A DNA stretch of 64,000 bases from Trissonchulus latispiculum (lineage: Eukaryota; Nematoda; Enoplea; Enoplida; Ironidae): contig JASAND010031938.1 in the NCBI GenBank assembly GCA_030248195.1, positions 62,001 through 126,000 on the forward strand. Direction: 5' to 3'. Both the position numbers and the translations under genes were made by a program. The notes below the pieces were generated by a model. The model saw nothing but the letters and a program-made list of their open reading frames with translations, was not told the origin of the DNA and did not search any database. Position 1 is the first letter of the stretch. Every line of letters starts with the position of its first letter. This document shows, piece by piece, positions 12,160-22,380 of this stretch.

Positions 12160-12560
12160 ATGTCATCAGTTATAGACCGTGCTGTACTTCAGCAGCAGTC
12201 GACTGCAGCGCAGCCAGATGCAAACTTTACTGTCAGTGAAGAAAACTCATACGGCACGACTTGCAATGCTCTACCACTTGTACACAAAATTGCGGGCGAT
12301 TGCAACTTACCTTTAGCTAGTTTATAGAATAGGCCATGCAGTACTTCAGCAGCACTGTACTGCAGCGCAACCAGATGTAAACTATACAGTCATTGAAGGA
12401 AACTTATACAGCACGATTTGTATTGCTCTGCCGCACTTGTATGCAAAATTTCGAGACGATTGTAAGTTATATATCTGTAGCTAGTTATAGGCCCTGCTGT
12501 AAAGCAGCACTCTACTGCAGCGCAACCAGGTGCAAACTATAGTGTCAGTGTAGCAACGTT
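12160..12560. repeat. Diverged tandem repeat, ~160-bp unit, three copies
   Basis: Units begin near 12172, 12333 and 12490. Each contains a TACTTCAGCAGCA-like word, CTGCAGCGCA(G/A)CCAG, and a CAAACTATA-like stretch. Copies differ by substitutions and short gaps. Confidence 0.7.
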
Positions 12561-14176
12561 AATTTGCCATGTCCTGAGCTATGTACACAACCAATTTAAT
12601 GTTTTACCGTTTACAGTATGCATACAGCCAGCGTTCAGTAACAGTGCAGCACGACAGCAGAACCGCACCGCGCTGCGACTATGCTCATCGTGTTAAGCGA
12701 CGCCGATAACCCTTATATGCGTCCCACTGGATGGCCCAAAACAGCATATTTAGGCCTATTTTTTACTATTTCCTGTAGAGTTGGGACCAAGTGGCATGCC
12801 GGGCCGGGCAGCGAAAAACTATCAAAAAGGTTCACTTTCGGGATATATACGTTTAGAAAAACCAAACTTCACCGGCAGAAAGTGCCCAGATCGTTCAGTT
12901 TTTGAGTTCGAAGAAAAGTGCTTCTCCAAGCGTGACTTACACGGAAAAAACAAACGGACCTAACTTGTCCGGAAGCGAAAATTTCCAAAGTTAGAAATTT
13001 TGACCAAAACTTTTTTGCGACTTGTAGTACTCGTCGTGCTGATTCCAACGATACCAAATTTGTCTAGTTTCGTTGAGTATTTAGCTGGCACGGTGCTGGA
13101 ACGGGCCTCCAAGGGCCGCGCTGAGCCTTTTACACCCATATTATAGGGGAGCGCTCTCGCGCTCTACTAATATGGGGCCGGGGCCTGAATAATTATTGGG
13201 GGTCCAAATCGTAAATTTTCAAAATTTTCATGAAAATTCAAATTTTCTAATAATTTTTGATATACAAACGTTACTATCGTTGTTTTCATTCATATCGGCG
13301 GGAAAACAAACGATTTGTAACACTTTTTGACTTTCGAAAATTCAAAATTTTAGTCAAAACATTTCAAAAATTTACAAAATTTAGCTAATTTTTGGCCCCG
13401 GCAGGTACCGGGGCCTGACCACCGGGGCCGGGGCCAGGCTACGGTGCATCCCTAATATACGTATATCGCAAATCAAACTTCTATCTTGGCTTTCGAAATT
13501 TCAAAATTTTAGTACAAAATGTCAAAAATGTACAAAATTTTGCTAATGTTTAGCCCCGGTCGGAACCGGGGCCTGACCACCATGGCCGAGGCCCCGGTGC
13601 ATCCCTAATATACTATACATATTGCATATCTATGTATATATATATATATAATACAATCCATTTTACACGCTGGAGCAAACCGCTAGCCACGTATAGCAAT
13701 GTTCACAAAAAATCACCGCGAAAATTCAAAAAATCACCCACCTAGACGGCTAACGCAGCCGGAAAATTTTTCCCTGTTAATAGCCACAAGACCCAACCTA
13801 AACATATGTAAGTTTGGCTGCCGAGGCCCAACTCCCAAAATAGGGTGCTCAAAATAGTCGACCCACCCTAAATCCAACCCTCGGACAACTTCGGACCAAA
13901 ATTGAAAATTTGGCTGGTAATCACTATGGACTTTGCCCAGCTACCCCACATTATCCATGTGACATATCCTAACTCTAAGCTATCCAACCATAGATATATT
14001 GGATTCCCTGCCACCGGCGGGTGATTTTTTTGTGAACAAATTCACAAAAAAATCACTATCAACTTTTCGTAAAATGCCTCTGAGGCAACCGCTAGGGCAA
14101 AACTAATGCCAAATTCGAGCTCAGCGGCCGGAAAAACCTATACAGCGCATGTTTTAGGTACCTCAACCCCCTTCTG

Positions 14177-14500
14177 CTGGGCTTATTCTAGGGAATTTTT
14201 CTTGGGGGGGCTCTTGGGAAGGGGGGGGGCGAAAATTTTTCAAATTTTTTCTAAAAACATGCTAAAAATAGCACTGTTTTTATAGTAATCCCCAAAAAAG
14301 TTCATTTTTAGTTCAAAAATAGTGCTTAAATAGGCAAAAATCGACTAAAAATCTCCGGCAAAGCCGGAAAATTTTTGAAAATTTGGCCTTCTGAGCGATT
14401 TTTTCAGGGCAAAAGTTGGTACCAAAAGGGGCACCCACTTTTGGGGGGGGGGCGATTTGGGGGGGAAGGGTATTTATGGCCCCCACTAGAATAAGCCCAG
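14177..14500. mobile_element. 324-bp poly-G MITE proven by an empty site
   Basis: Ends CTGGGCTTATTCTAG / CTAGAATAAGCCCAG are exact inverted repeats. The 5-bp word TTCTG flanks both sides (14172-14176 and 14501-14505). In the duplicated copy (about 34227-34240) the site reads CACCCTTCTGGCAGACC with no insert, so the insertion happened after the segmental duplication or was lost precisely from copy 2. Inside are G runs, AAAATTTTT blocks and a CTCCGGCAAAGCCGGA stem-loop (14351-14369). Confidence 0.88.
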
Positions 14501-15079
14501 TTCTGGAAGACCGTCCGGCCGATGGACCCTGCCCGGAACACCCAGACCTAGGGGGTGGTCAGAATCACCTACCTGTGCAAAAGCTACCTAAAAACACTAA
14601 TATGCCAAATTTGAATTCTATACGCTACGCACCGAAAAACCTCTATAGGCGAGTTTTTAGGCTCCTGGGATCTTGAAATAAAATTTTTGGTCAGTCACGT
14701 GACCCTAGGCCAAGTCAAGTGACCATTCCAGATGCGAAATTACTCCACCAAATTGTTTGTTCTGTGCTTACTAGAGCAACAGAACACAAAATAAGTGGAT
14801 TCCTAGCTTCCTGGTATCAATAATCAAGGTCAAGCATATTCGCCTGAGAACCCACTTTGGTCACGGGGGCCGAGAACCAAAATTCTAAGTTCAGCCTGCG
14901 CAAGAGAAACTTGGGGGTCCAAATTTTTTTACATAATAACACAATGGACTATGCTCTAGTTAAGTATGAAAAGAAAAATTTCCTAGCTATATCCTAAGAT
15001 CAGATCCGGTGGTGATGTTTTTGTGAACAAGTGATTTTTTTCATGAATTCGTTCACAAAAAAATTCACAAAAATTTTTA

Positions 15080-15310
15080 TTACTCACGCTCCGGCATGAC
15101 ATTTGCAGCATATGTAGAGGGGACACTACCGTTCCATACGTACCAAAAATTTTTCGATCGGACTTCATCTGCGAAATTGCCAGCAAAAATTCGATTTTTG
15201 ATTTTTTTGCAAACACTGCTATACAGGAAACGTTCGGACTTCATCTGCGAAATTGCCAGCAAAAATTCGATTTTTGATTTTTTTGCAAACACTGCTATAC
15301 AGTAAACGTA
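15080..15310. repeat. Short direct duplication in copy 1
   Basis: CGGACTTCATCTGCGAAATT to ACACTGCTATACAG (about 15159-15225) is repeated immediately at about 15234-15303. Only one copy is present at the matching place in segmental copy 2 (about 34447-34512). Confidence 0.75.
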
Positions 15311-15616
15311 AAAGTAAACTAACTCAGTCACTTATATACGCATTCAAACCCTTTCTATGGAACATTTGTGAAAGCTTATAAAATTGCATTAGCTCAGTGG
15401 GGTTGTTAAAAATTTTGACAGAGGTCTTTAACGTAGAGATGAACTTTTCGGCCCATCGGCCCGCTCCGGGGAGACACCACTGGTTAGCGGGCCGGGCCGA
15501 AAAATTTTTCAACTGCGGTTCGAAGCGGGCCGGGGCGGGTCAAATCGGGCCGGTTCGACTCTAGAAACTGTTACATATGAAATCACTAAAATTTGCTAAA
15601 TACATATATACATTTA

Positions 15617-16728
15617 TAGAGGTCGGGGAAAAAACCCAAGGTAGTCACTTTTTGGTACCCCGTGGAGCAATCCGGCTATAAATTATTTTCTTATCAAGCC
15701 CTATCTAGACTGTCATTTTGGTATATAAATCGCCCCTCTAGGTCCTGTCGTTTATTAGTAAAGTAATTAACGGTTAATTAGCCGGGGTAAAAAAACCAAT
15801 AGCGAGAAAAAAACCAACCGATGGGAAAAAAAACCCAAAACCAATATTCGGCCAGGGTAACTCATATTATCGATTTTATGCATGCCACAGGTAAAATCGA
15901 CGTCGCTGACTTCATATCTGCAGCTTTTTTGCTATATTCCTTATAATAAGAGAGAAAATCAAACATCAAAATTTGTAACATCAGCTGGCTAGGTTTCATC
16001 AAATTAACCAGTTTCTATGTTAAAGTGCAAAAATTTGTAAATCTTTCGAAATTCGATGAAATAAAATAAAATAAATGTTTCAGTGTTTTTTGCGTATTTC
16101 TTTGCCCCAGAGTACTTTTTGACCACTTTAGCTGAGCCAAACAGCCGATCCACCGAAATGAGGTTTTTACCGGCTAGCACAAAATTGTCACGTCCAAATG
16201 CAATTTTGAGCTATTCACTTGAAAGAACGCATTAAACTTGCTATGTGAATGACTTTTGAGCAACTAATAACCATTTGTGGGAGTTTCGCAGCAAAAGCAA
16301 AAATTAGTTTTTTCCCCACCCCTTGGTTTTATTTTCCCATTTTTTAAAAATTCTGTTGGCAGCTTGCCAAGCGTCACTGAAGACGCGACCGACATTTTTG
16401 GAAAGAGCACATGTTGTTCTCATAGAAACTATTAAAAGTTATTATCTAACTACTATGGAAAATTTTCTACAGGCCTTCAAAAATAGGCAAATTTTGAATT
16501 TTTGGGGGGCCGAAAATGCCAAAACTTTCAAAATGCCATAAAATGTCCAAAAGTGGTCCGATTTTGCTCAAATTACGTGCGGTAGGGATGGACCCTGCCA
16601 ACTTGCACGCCAAATTTGAGCCCGCTAGCTCATCCCCATCGCCCAAACGGGGGGTTGGTTTTTCCCCACCACTTGCGGGTTGGTTTTTTCCCCCACCACT
16701 TGCGGGTTGGTTTTTTCCCCGACCTCTA
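15617..16728. mobile_element. TA-flanked element with G4-A6-C2 module ends
   Basis: The left end is TAGAGGTCGGGGAAAAAACC and the right end is its reverse complement, with TA outside each (15615-15616 and 16729-16730). The right end carries tandem subterminal copies of TTGGTTTTTTCCCC spaced by ACCACTTGCGGG (16655-16722). Weaker copies lie at 15783-15845 and 16311-16330. TA target duplications fit Tc1/mariner-type transposition, but no transposase is present. Confidence 0.85.
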
Positions 16729-17472
16729 TATATACTCATTCTGGTTATTTCACAGCAAAATTTACTATAAATTTAGAGTTTCCATTATGCATTAAAGCCT
16801 TTGAAAATAGTGTTAGTAAAATCTTGGAAAATTTTCTTTTTGCAGGCCGGGTCGGAAAAATCAGGACCGTGCACTTCTAAGCATACAGAAACTTAAAAAT
16901 AGTTCAATTTCAAAAATAGTTCAACAGAACCATGTTTATATAACGTAATTTTTTACGCCAATTCTTTTTTCCTGAAAAAAACCAACTGCACTATACGTCA
17001 TACAAACGTAAATATACTACGGTTAAAATACATACACCTAAAACTGCAAACCTTAGTAAACGTCCTCTTTACTCCACGCTGCTTCACGATGAAGCTGGTG
17101 TAGTTTCTCATTAATTGCCACTGTAAATCAGCAGGAATTGACGCCATAGCCACTAGCAACAAGCAGTAAACAATCTAAACTGAAAAATGATACTACGTAA
17201 ATCCAGGGTAGCACTAGTAAGGAGCCACTAAAACACTCTTTTCGACCAAAGAAGTGAGTGCCCCGTGCAGAAATTTTCCCAGGCAACTGGGTTTTCTCTA
17301 GGCAAAAAAGTGGTGGGGGAAACCAGAGTTAAAGGAAAATTAGCGCGGACATAAAATTTCACAAAATTTTCGCGCCGTCGGCGCGAAACTGACATTATTT
17401 TACTTAATTTATATACCTCAAGAAAATGAAGTAAACGCTGGCCAGCAGGCGGATCCACGCAGGATACAAGGC

Positions 17473-17660
17473 ATTAATCACAAAGAAATAATGAAAAACG
17501 CCTGCCTGCAGTCACTAAGGCCGTAGCCTTAGTCCGAACAGGAGAGAGCCAATGGGCGCTGTGAGCGCTCACAGCGCCCATTGGCTCTCTCCTGTTCGGA
17601 CTAAGGCTACGGCCTTAGTGACTGCAGGCAGGCGTTTTTCATTATTTCTTTATGATTAAT
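17473..17660. repeat. 188-bp near-perfect palindrome with no spacer
   Basis: The symmetry centre is 17566/17567 (GTGAGC/GCTCAC). Arms of 94 bp match with a single mismatch. TTAATTTATATACC occurs just outside on both sides (about 17404 and 17654) in direct orientation. No ORF or RNA gene signature beyond the hairpin is visible. Confidence 0.95.
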
Positions 17661-17732
17661 TTATATACCGTTATTTCATCGTTTGAAACCTTTCAATAGC
17701 AAATGTTTTAACATTTTCAAAAATTTTCGCGC

Positions 17733-18530
17733 CGTCGGCGACAACAATGGCTGAAAATACAATTTTTGGCATAAAAATAGAAAAACTTTTTGGGGAGGTT
17801 GGGGGGTCTAAAAAGGGCCCTCAAATTACGGGCGAGGGGGCCCCAACATAGGTGTACCAGGCTACAGTTTGCCCCCCGTGAGACCCGCCCACGGAGAGGC
17901 CAGACCCTGGCTTTTTCCTACAGGGGGGGGGCCCATAAATCCGTTCCCCCCCAGACTTGGTCGCCCCCCCCATGATTCCGGCCTCCCCCCCCTAAAGTGC
18001 CCGGAAAAATAGGGTTTCGAGGAAAAATTTTGAAAATTTTTTCCGGCCTCGCCGGATTTTTACCTATTTTTAAGCATTTTTTAGCTATTTTAAGCTTAAA
18101 TTTAAGTTAAAAATACTCAATTTTTAGCTCAGCAGCTTTCTTTGTTTCTGTCGGCGAAGCCGGAAATTTTTTTAACTTCTACTGTAAAAACTAATTTTTT
18201 TCCGGCTATGTTTAATTACGCCTTGGCCATTTTTCCGTTACCCCTTGTCCCCGACGGCGATAGGGCTTGTACGTTGTCCGGATTGGGGGGGGGAAGCTTG
18301 GACCCCCACACAGCCCGCCGCGTTAACCTATGATTTAAACTGTTAGGCGCGAGTGAAGAATTTATAGGCATAGGTGTAACAGAGATTTGGGGTGGGGGAG
18401 GCTCCCCCCCCCAACTTTTTCTGGGGGGGCCCTCTGGGCCCCCCCCCCAACTCTCCCCCAAAAAATTTTTCATTTTTTATGCCAAAAATAGCATTTTCAG
18501 CCGTTTCTAATGATAAAAACATCTAACCAT
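17733..18530. mobile_element. Poly-G element(s) with CATAGGTGTA-type ends
   Basis: The block CAATGGCTGAAAATRCRATT, TTTTTGGCAYAAAAATAGAAA, G runs, TCTAAAAAGGGCCC and CATAGGTGTA occurs at 17733-17858. It recurs at 26005-26150, and in inverted orientation at about 18366-18515. The two blocks here may be the arms of one element or two insertions. Stem-loops CCGGCCTCGCCGG (about 18040) and CGGCGAAGCCGG (about 18152) sit inside AAAATTTT contexts. Confidence 0.55.
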
Positions 18531-18560
18531 AAAGTACGTAATTTTAACATTATGTAACAT

Positions 18561-18703
18561 TATGGGTCGAGATGGCCGAGTGGTCTAAGGCGCTGGTCAG
18601 AAGTTCCGATCTTACGGTCGGTGGTTCGATCCCCAAAACCCACAAAGCTTTCTCGACTCTAGCCAACCCAGCTATCCATCCTTAACTGGTCGGTAAATGG
18701 GTA
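18561..18703 (+). mobile_element. tRNA-derived SINE, 5' half
   Basis: The head GGTCGAGATGGCCGAGTGGT contains an A-box-like GATGGCCGAGTGG and the B-box-like GGTTCGATCCC, as in leucine/serine-type tRNAs. The middle of the cloverleaf does not pair well, so this is a SINE head rather than a working tRNA. The body matches 8745-8815 up to GGTAAATGGGTA, where the 3.2-kb element has inserted. The 3' half resumes at 21927. Confidence 0.8.
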
Positions 18704-18924
18704 TAGCCATGGGGTGAAAAAAACCCACCCCCTTTTCGGGGGGGAAAAAACCCACCCGCCTCCTGGGTCATGGGTTGGAGATATGAGCTCCAAAACATAG
18801 CAGCAGGAAGCGCGACTCTTTCTAACCTATGTACGTATACAAGTAACAAAAATGCTCCGCACAAAGGAGGATAATATGTGTGATGGCCTGTGTCTATCCT
18901 TAAAATTGAGAAAATAAAGACGCA

Positions 18925-19770
18925 GTTCTATGACAAAAGTTGCTCAGCTCACTTAGGGCTTTCATTTGATGCCAAAGTTCACCACTTTTAAAAATTTTCA
19001 TTTGTGACCCAAAATCGTCCCCACCCCACCACAGCACTCTACAGCCACTTTAGGTACGCACTTCTATGACAAAAGTTGCTTAGTTTGATGCGGGTTTTCA
19101 TTTGGTATCAAATTTGACCACGTTTGAAAAATTTCATTTTTGACCCAAAATCGCCTACGTCCCCACCCCACCCCACCACTCAACAGCCACTTTGATCAAG
19201 CAATCAAGTCCCCACAGCCCTCTACAGCCACTTTGAGCATGCGGTTCTATGACAAAAGTTGCTCAGCTCGCTTAGGGCTTTCATTAGGTACCAAATTTGA
19301 CCACTTTTGAAAACTTTCATTTTTGACGGAAAATCGCCTAAGTCCCCACCCCACCACAGCACTCTACAGCCACTTTGAGCATGCAGTTCTATGACAAAAG
19401 TTGCTCAGCTCGCTCAGGGCTTTCATTTGGTACCACATTTGACCACTTTTGGAAACTTTCATTTTTGACCGAAAATCGCCTAAGTCCACACCCCACCCCA
19501 CCACAGCACTCTACAGCCACTTTGAGCATGCAGTTCTATGACAAAAGTTGCTCAGCTCGCATAGGGCTTTCATTTGGTACCAAATTTGACCACTTTTGGA
19601 AACTTTCATTTTTGACCGAAAATCGCCTAAGTCCCCTCCCCACCCCACCACAGCACTCTACAGCCACTTTGAGCATGCAGTTCTATGACAAAAGTTGCTC
19701 AGCTCGCTTAGGGCCTTCATTTGGTACCAAACTTGACCACTTTTTAAAACTTTAATTTTTGACCACTTGA
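18925..19770. repeat. Satellite array B, ~150-160-bp unit, five to six copies
   Basis: Units contain TTCTATGACAAAAGTTGCTC, GGGCTTTCATTTGGTACCAA, ACCACTTTTGGAAACTTTCA and CTCTACAGCCACTTTGAGCA. A frame open through several units has a repetitive product and reflects the unit length. It shares its first half with array A (4280-5412). Confidence 0.9.
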
Positions 19771-19774
19771 CCCC

Positions 19775-20275
19775 CCCCACCCGACTGACCCTTCAAACGG
19801 CAAAGTGGAACCAGCCCAGCAAAATAGGTACGTCGGACGGCAAAATGGATACCGGGAATGAGCTGGGCACACCAGAAAACCCCTATAGACAAAGTTTTGA
19901 GAGGTCAGGTAGAGCCTACTATGGACCTCCAGGAAGCGGTTTCCGACATGACCCTCCAGACGGCAAAGTGGAACCAGCACAGCAAGATGGATGAGTCCTA
20001 CGGCAAAAAGGACACCGGGAATGAGCTGGGCGCACCAGAAAACCCCTACAGACAAAGTTTTGAGAGGCCAGGTAGAGCCTACTATGGACCTCCAGGAAGC
20101 GGTTTCCGACATGACCCTCCAGACGGCAAAGTGGAACCAGCACAGCAAGATGGATGAGTCCTACGGCAAAAAGGACACCGGGAATGAGCTGGGCGCACCA
20201 GAAAACCCCTACAGACAAAGTTTTGAGAGGCCAGGTAAAGCCTACTATGGACCTCCGGGTGGGTGGGTCTGACGG
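19775..20275. repeat. Tandem repeat, ~169-bp unit, three copies
   Basis: The unit runs from GACCCTCCAGACGGCAAAGT through GACACCGGGAATGAGCTGGG and AAAGTTTTGAGAGG to GACCTCCAGGAAGCGG. The second and third copies are nearly identical. Frames are open on both strands because the unit contains few stops; there is no evidence for a protein. Confidence 0.85.
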
Positions 20276-21189
20276 TAAAACTGACTGCGGGAATCGATTC
20301 TCCGTGCCAGAAAACCATTGTATGGAAGATTTGAGCTTTCAAATTTGAATAGATAGCGAGAAATTTCGATTTTTCATTTTTCGAATTTTCGCTATTTTTG
20401 ACGGGCCACTGTGGTAGCTAGGGAACTGATAGAGAAACGCAACATGGACCGTTAGTTAGTTCAATATATGTAATTTCTGAATATAAAAAGAAATCAGCTC
20501 CAGCTCGTAACGTTCGACCTGAGCGACGACCACAAAAATGGTCACTTTTCGCTATGAGCCGACTTTGCGGCGCCACTGCGGCGCTGTGGCGCAGCTGCGG
20601 CGCAAAAAAGTTGTGATTCTTAAATTCTTTAGAGGGTACTACTAGACCCCATAGCCCTTTAGGTTGGCCCACCGCTGCTGATCACGTGAAAGCGGCGAAC
20701 ATTATGTACAATACAACCATCAAATAGGAGAAACCGGAAAAAAAACATCGCCGCCATAACCGGTCCGGGGCGCAACTTTTTAACGGTAAGTGATACGGGG
20801 CTGAAACTTCACAGACATACTAAACTCGATGTGCTCTACAATTTGCGCAGGATCTGCGCAGGATTTTGCGCAGCTTCTGCGCAGCATATTTTACACTGTC
20901 TCCAGCCACTTTTCACACATATTATAGGGGTCGCTGCCGCGACCCCTATGATATGCCAAGATCAAGTCATTTGGTTCACTCCTGCTTATTTTATGACATT
21001 TTGAAAATGACAACTACTTTTTGGTTCAACCATCCAAAAATTTACCAAAAGTTTGGACCGATGTAACTTTTGACTGGGTTGGTCTAAAAAAGTTTTGCAA
21101 ATATCTGCAATGATGGCAACTCTTCCTCTTTGCACACAGCCAAAATTAGACCGATCCGCTGTACCGTTAGTCTGGCACATTGCCAAACG

Positions 21190-21755
21190 TGGCGGGGAAA
21201 AACCCACTTTGGGGGGAAAACCCACCCAAATTTTTTTGAAAAATTTTTTAACAACTCAACACGGAAACAATTAGAGACTATAGCACGGTACTATCGAGCA
21301 CGCTGCGTCATCCTATGCGGTCAGATTCGGACAATTTTGCTTACCTGGATAGCTAGGGGCTAAAAACCTTAAAAGTGCCATTTCGGAGCTAGAGGACCCA
21401 ATACAGGTACAATTGTAGATTTTAACAGCCAATTCTACGTAAAAAACCATTCTCTACACGATAGAATAATAAGTTTTATCAAATTACATCATTTTTAGCA
21501 TTTTTCAAAAATTGCCCTATGTTTATGTGTTAAACTTTATGAAACCTGGCCAGTTGATGCAGCATTTTCAACGGCACATGAGATCTCAAAAAAGCTACTT
21601 AGATCGGGTTTTTTGGTTCATACTAACTAAAAAAAGGGTTGAATTTTACACTGGAAGTGTCAGAATTGCGATAGAACAATTTTTAAGACCTCTGAGGGGT
21701 GGGTTTATTTTCCCCCCATTTGGGTTTTCCCCCCATTGGGGTTTTTCCCCCGCTA
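21190..21755. mobile_element. Nested element with GCGGGGAAAAACCC ends
   Basis: The left end has GGCGGGGAAAAACCCAC then GGGGGGAAAACCCACCC. The right end has the inverted forms, GGGTTTTCCCCCCATT then GGGGTTTTTCCCCCGCTA. The same G-A-C module builds the ends of its 3.2-kb host element and of 15617-16728. No clean target duplication is visible. Confidence 0.65.
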
Positions 21756-21926
21756 CTTTTTGCATTATACCGCTCTAACGGTACAACTTAGAGAAGTGCA
21801 AATAGGCTTAAAAGAAAGTTCTAAGTACGCCAAGTACGATGGTATATAAAGTTCTCAGATAACCCTTATAATAAAAAAAGTTCCAGCCAAAATCCGAAAA
21901 TGTGGGTTTTCCCCCCCATGGCTATA

Positions 21927-22106
21927 CCACTACGGTGGGAAGGTAATAGGAGTCTGTGCAGAAGGGCCGGCCCCCCTTCCACGGATGCAGTCATCATTTG
22001 AGGTGACACTCCTGGCTCTAAGGCTGAGAATCCGGGGATGAGTACCGGCACCCCATGTCCTGTGGCAGGAAGGAGATATCTTCTGGGGTAAAACTTTTCC
22101 TTTTTT
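21927..22106 (+). mobile_element. tRNA-derived SINE, 3' half
   Basis: Continues the SINE interrupted at 18703: CCACTACGGTGGGAAGGTAA, CACCCCATGTCCTGTGGCAG and a final CTTTTCCTTTTTT. Compared with 8822-8945 it has an extra ~45 bp (about 21990-22037). Confidence 0.75.
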
Positions 22107-22107
22107 A

Positions 22108-22360
22108 CCTTAACTTAACATTAGACAGTGGTTTTAAACATATGTAGGAGTAATTGGGGGGGGGGGTAACCCCCCCCCAGAAATTTTTTTTTTGGGGGGG
22201 GGGGTAGTCGCGCCGAAGGAGCGAAAATTGGCCAAACATTGGGCATTTTTAGGGTAAATTTTGCAAAATTTTTCAAAAACAGTCCAAATTTTTCGCTTAA
22301 CGTGATTATTATCGCGAGGAAATACACGTTTATAACGGTTTTTTGGACTTCTAGACTCAA
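22108..22360. mobile_element. Left part of an inverted-repeat poly-G element
   Basis: TTAACATTAGACAGTG-GTTTTAAAC at 22110-22138 pairs with the reverse complement at about 25949-25981. The G/C homopolymer core (22150-22205) follows. The LINE at about 22381-25926 has inserted within this element. Confidence 0.65.
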
Positions 22361-22380
22361 TATTGACCTTATTCTGGACT

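Larger units (their letters stand above)
12795..15610. repeat. Segmental duplication copy 1 (partner 32988-34810)
   Basis: Long blocks are nearly identical to 32988-34810 in the same order: CGAAAAACTATCAAAAAGGT, the TATTATAGGGGAGCGC hairpin, GGGGCCGGGGCCTGA-containing blocks, CAACCCTCGGACAACTTCGG and TAGAGATGA...TTTTCGGCCC. This copy is longer because of extra segments near 12950-13110 and 14177-15010. Inside are hAT-like ends (GGTGCATCCCTA at 13441-13452 and about 13598-13609) and a TTCACAAAAAAATCAC hairpin at 14022-14058. No coding gene is evident. Confidence 0.88.
18704..21924. mobile_element. 3.2-kb TA-flanked composite element splitting a SINE
   Basis: Left end TAGCCATGGGG followed by a run of A and CCCAC; the right end is its inverted counterpart (CCCCCCCATGGCTA). 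TA is duplicated outside (18702-18703, 21925-21926). Compared with the intact SINE at 8812-8826, removing the element and one TA restores GGGTACCACTACGG. The interior holds satellite array B, a 169-bp tandem repeat, AT-rich DNA and a smaller related element (21190-21755). It has no transposase. Confidence 0.9.

Noticed and set aside
18561..18645. A functional tRNA-Leu or tRNA-Ser gene
   Set aside because: The A and B boxes are present, but the anticodon and acceptor arms do not pair, and the sequence continues into a SINE body shared with 8745-8815.
19375..20348. Several overlapping plus and minus proteins with repeats
   Set aside because: They follow the period of satellite array B and the 169-bp repeat and appear on both strands, so they are not genes.
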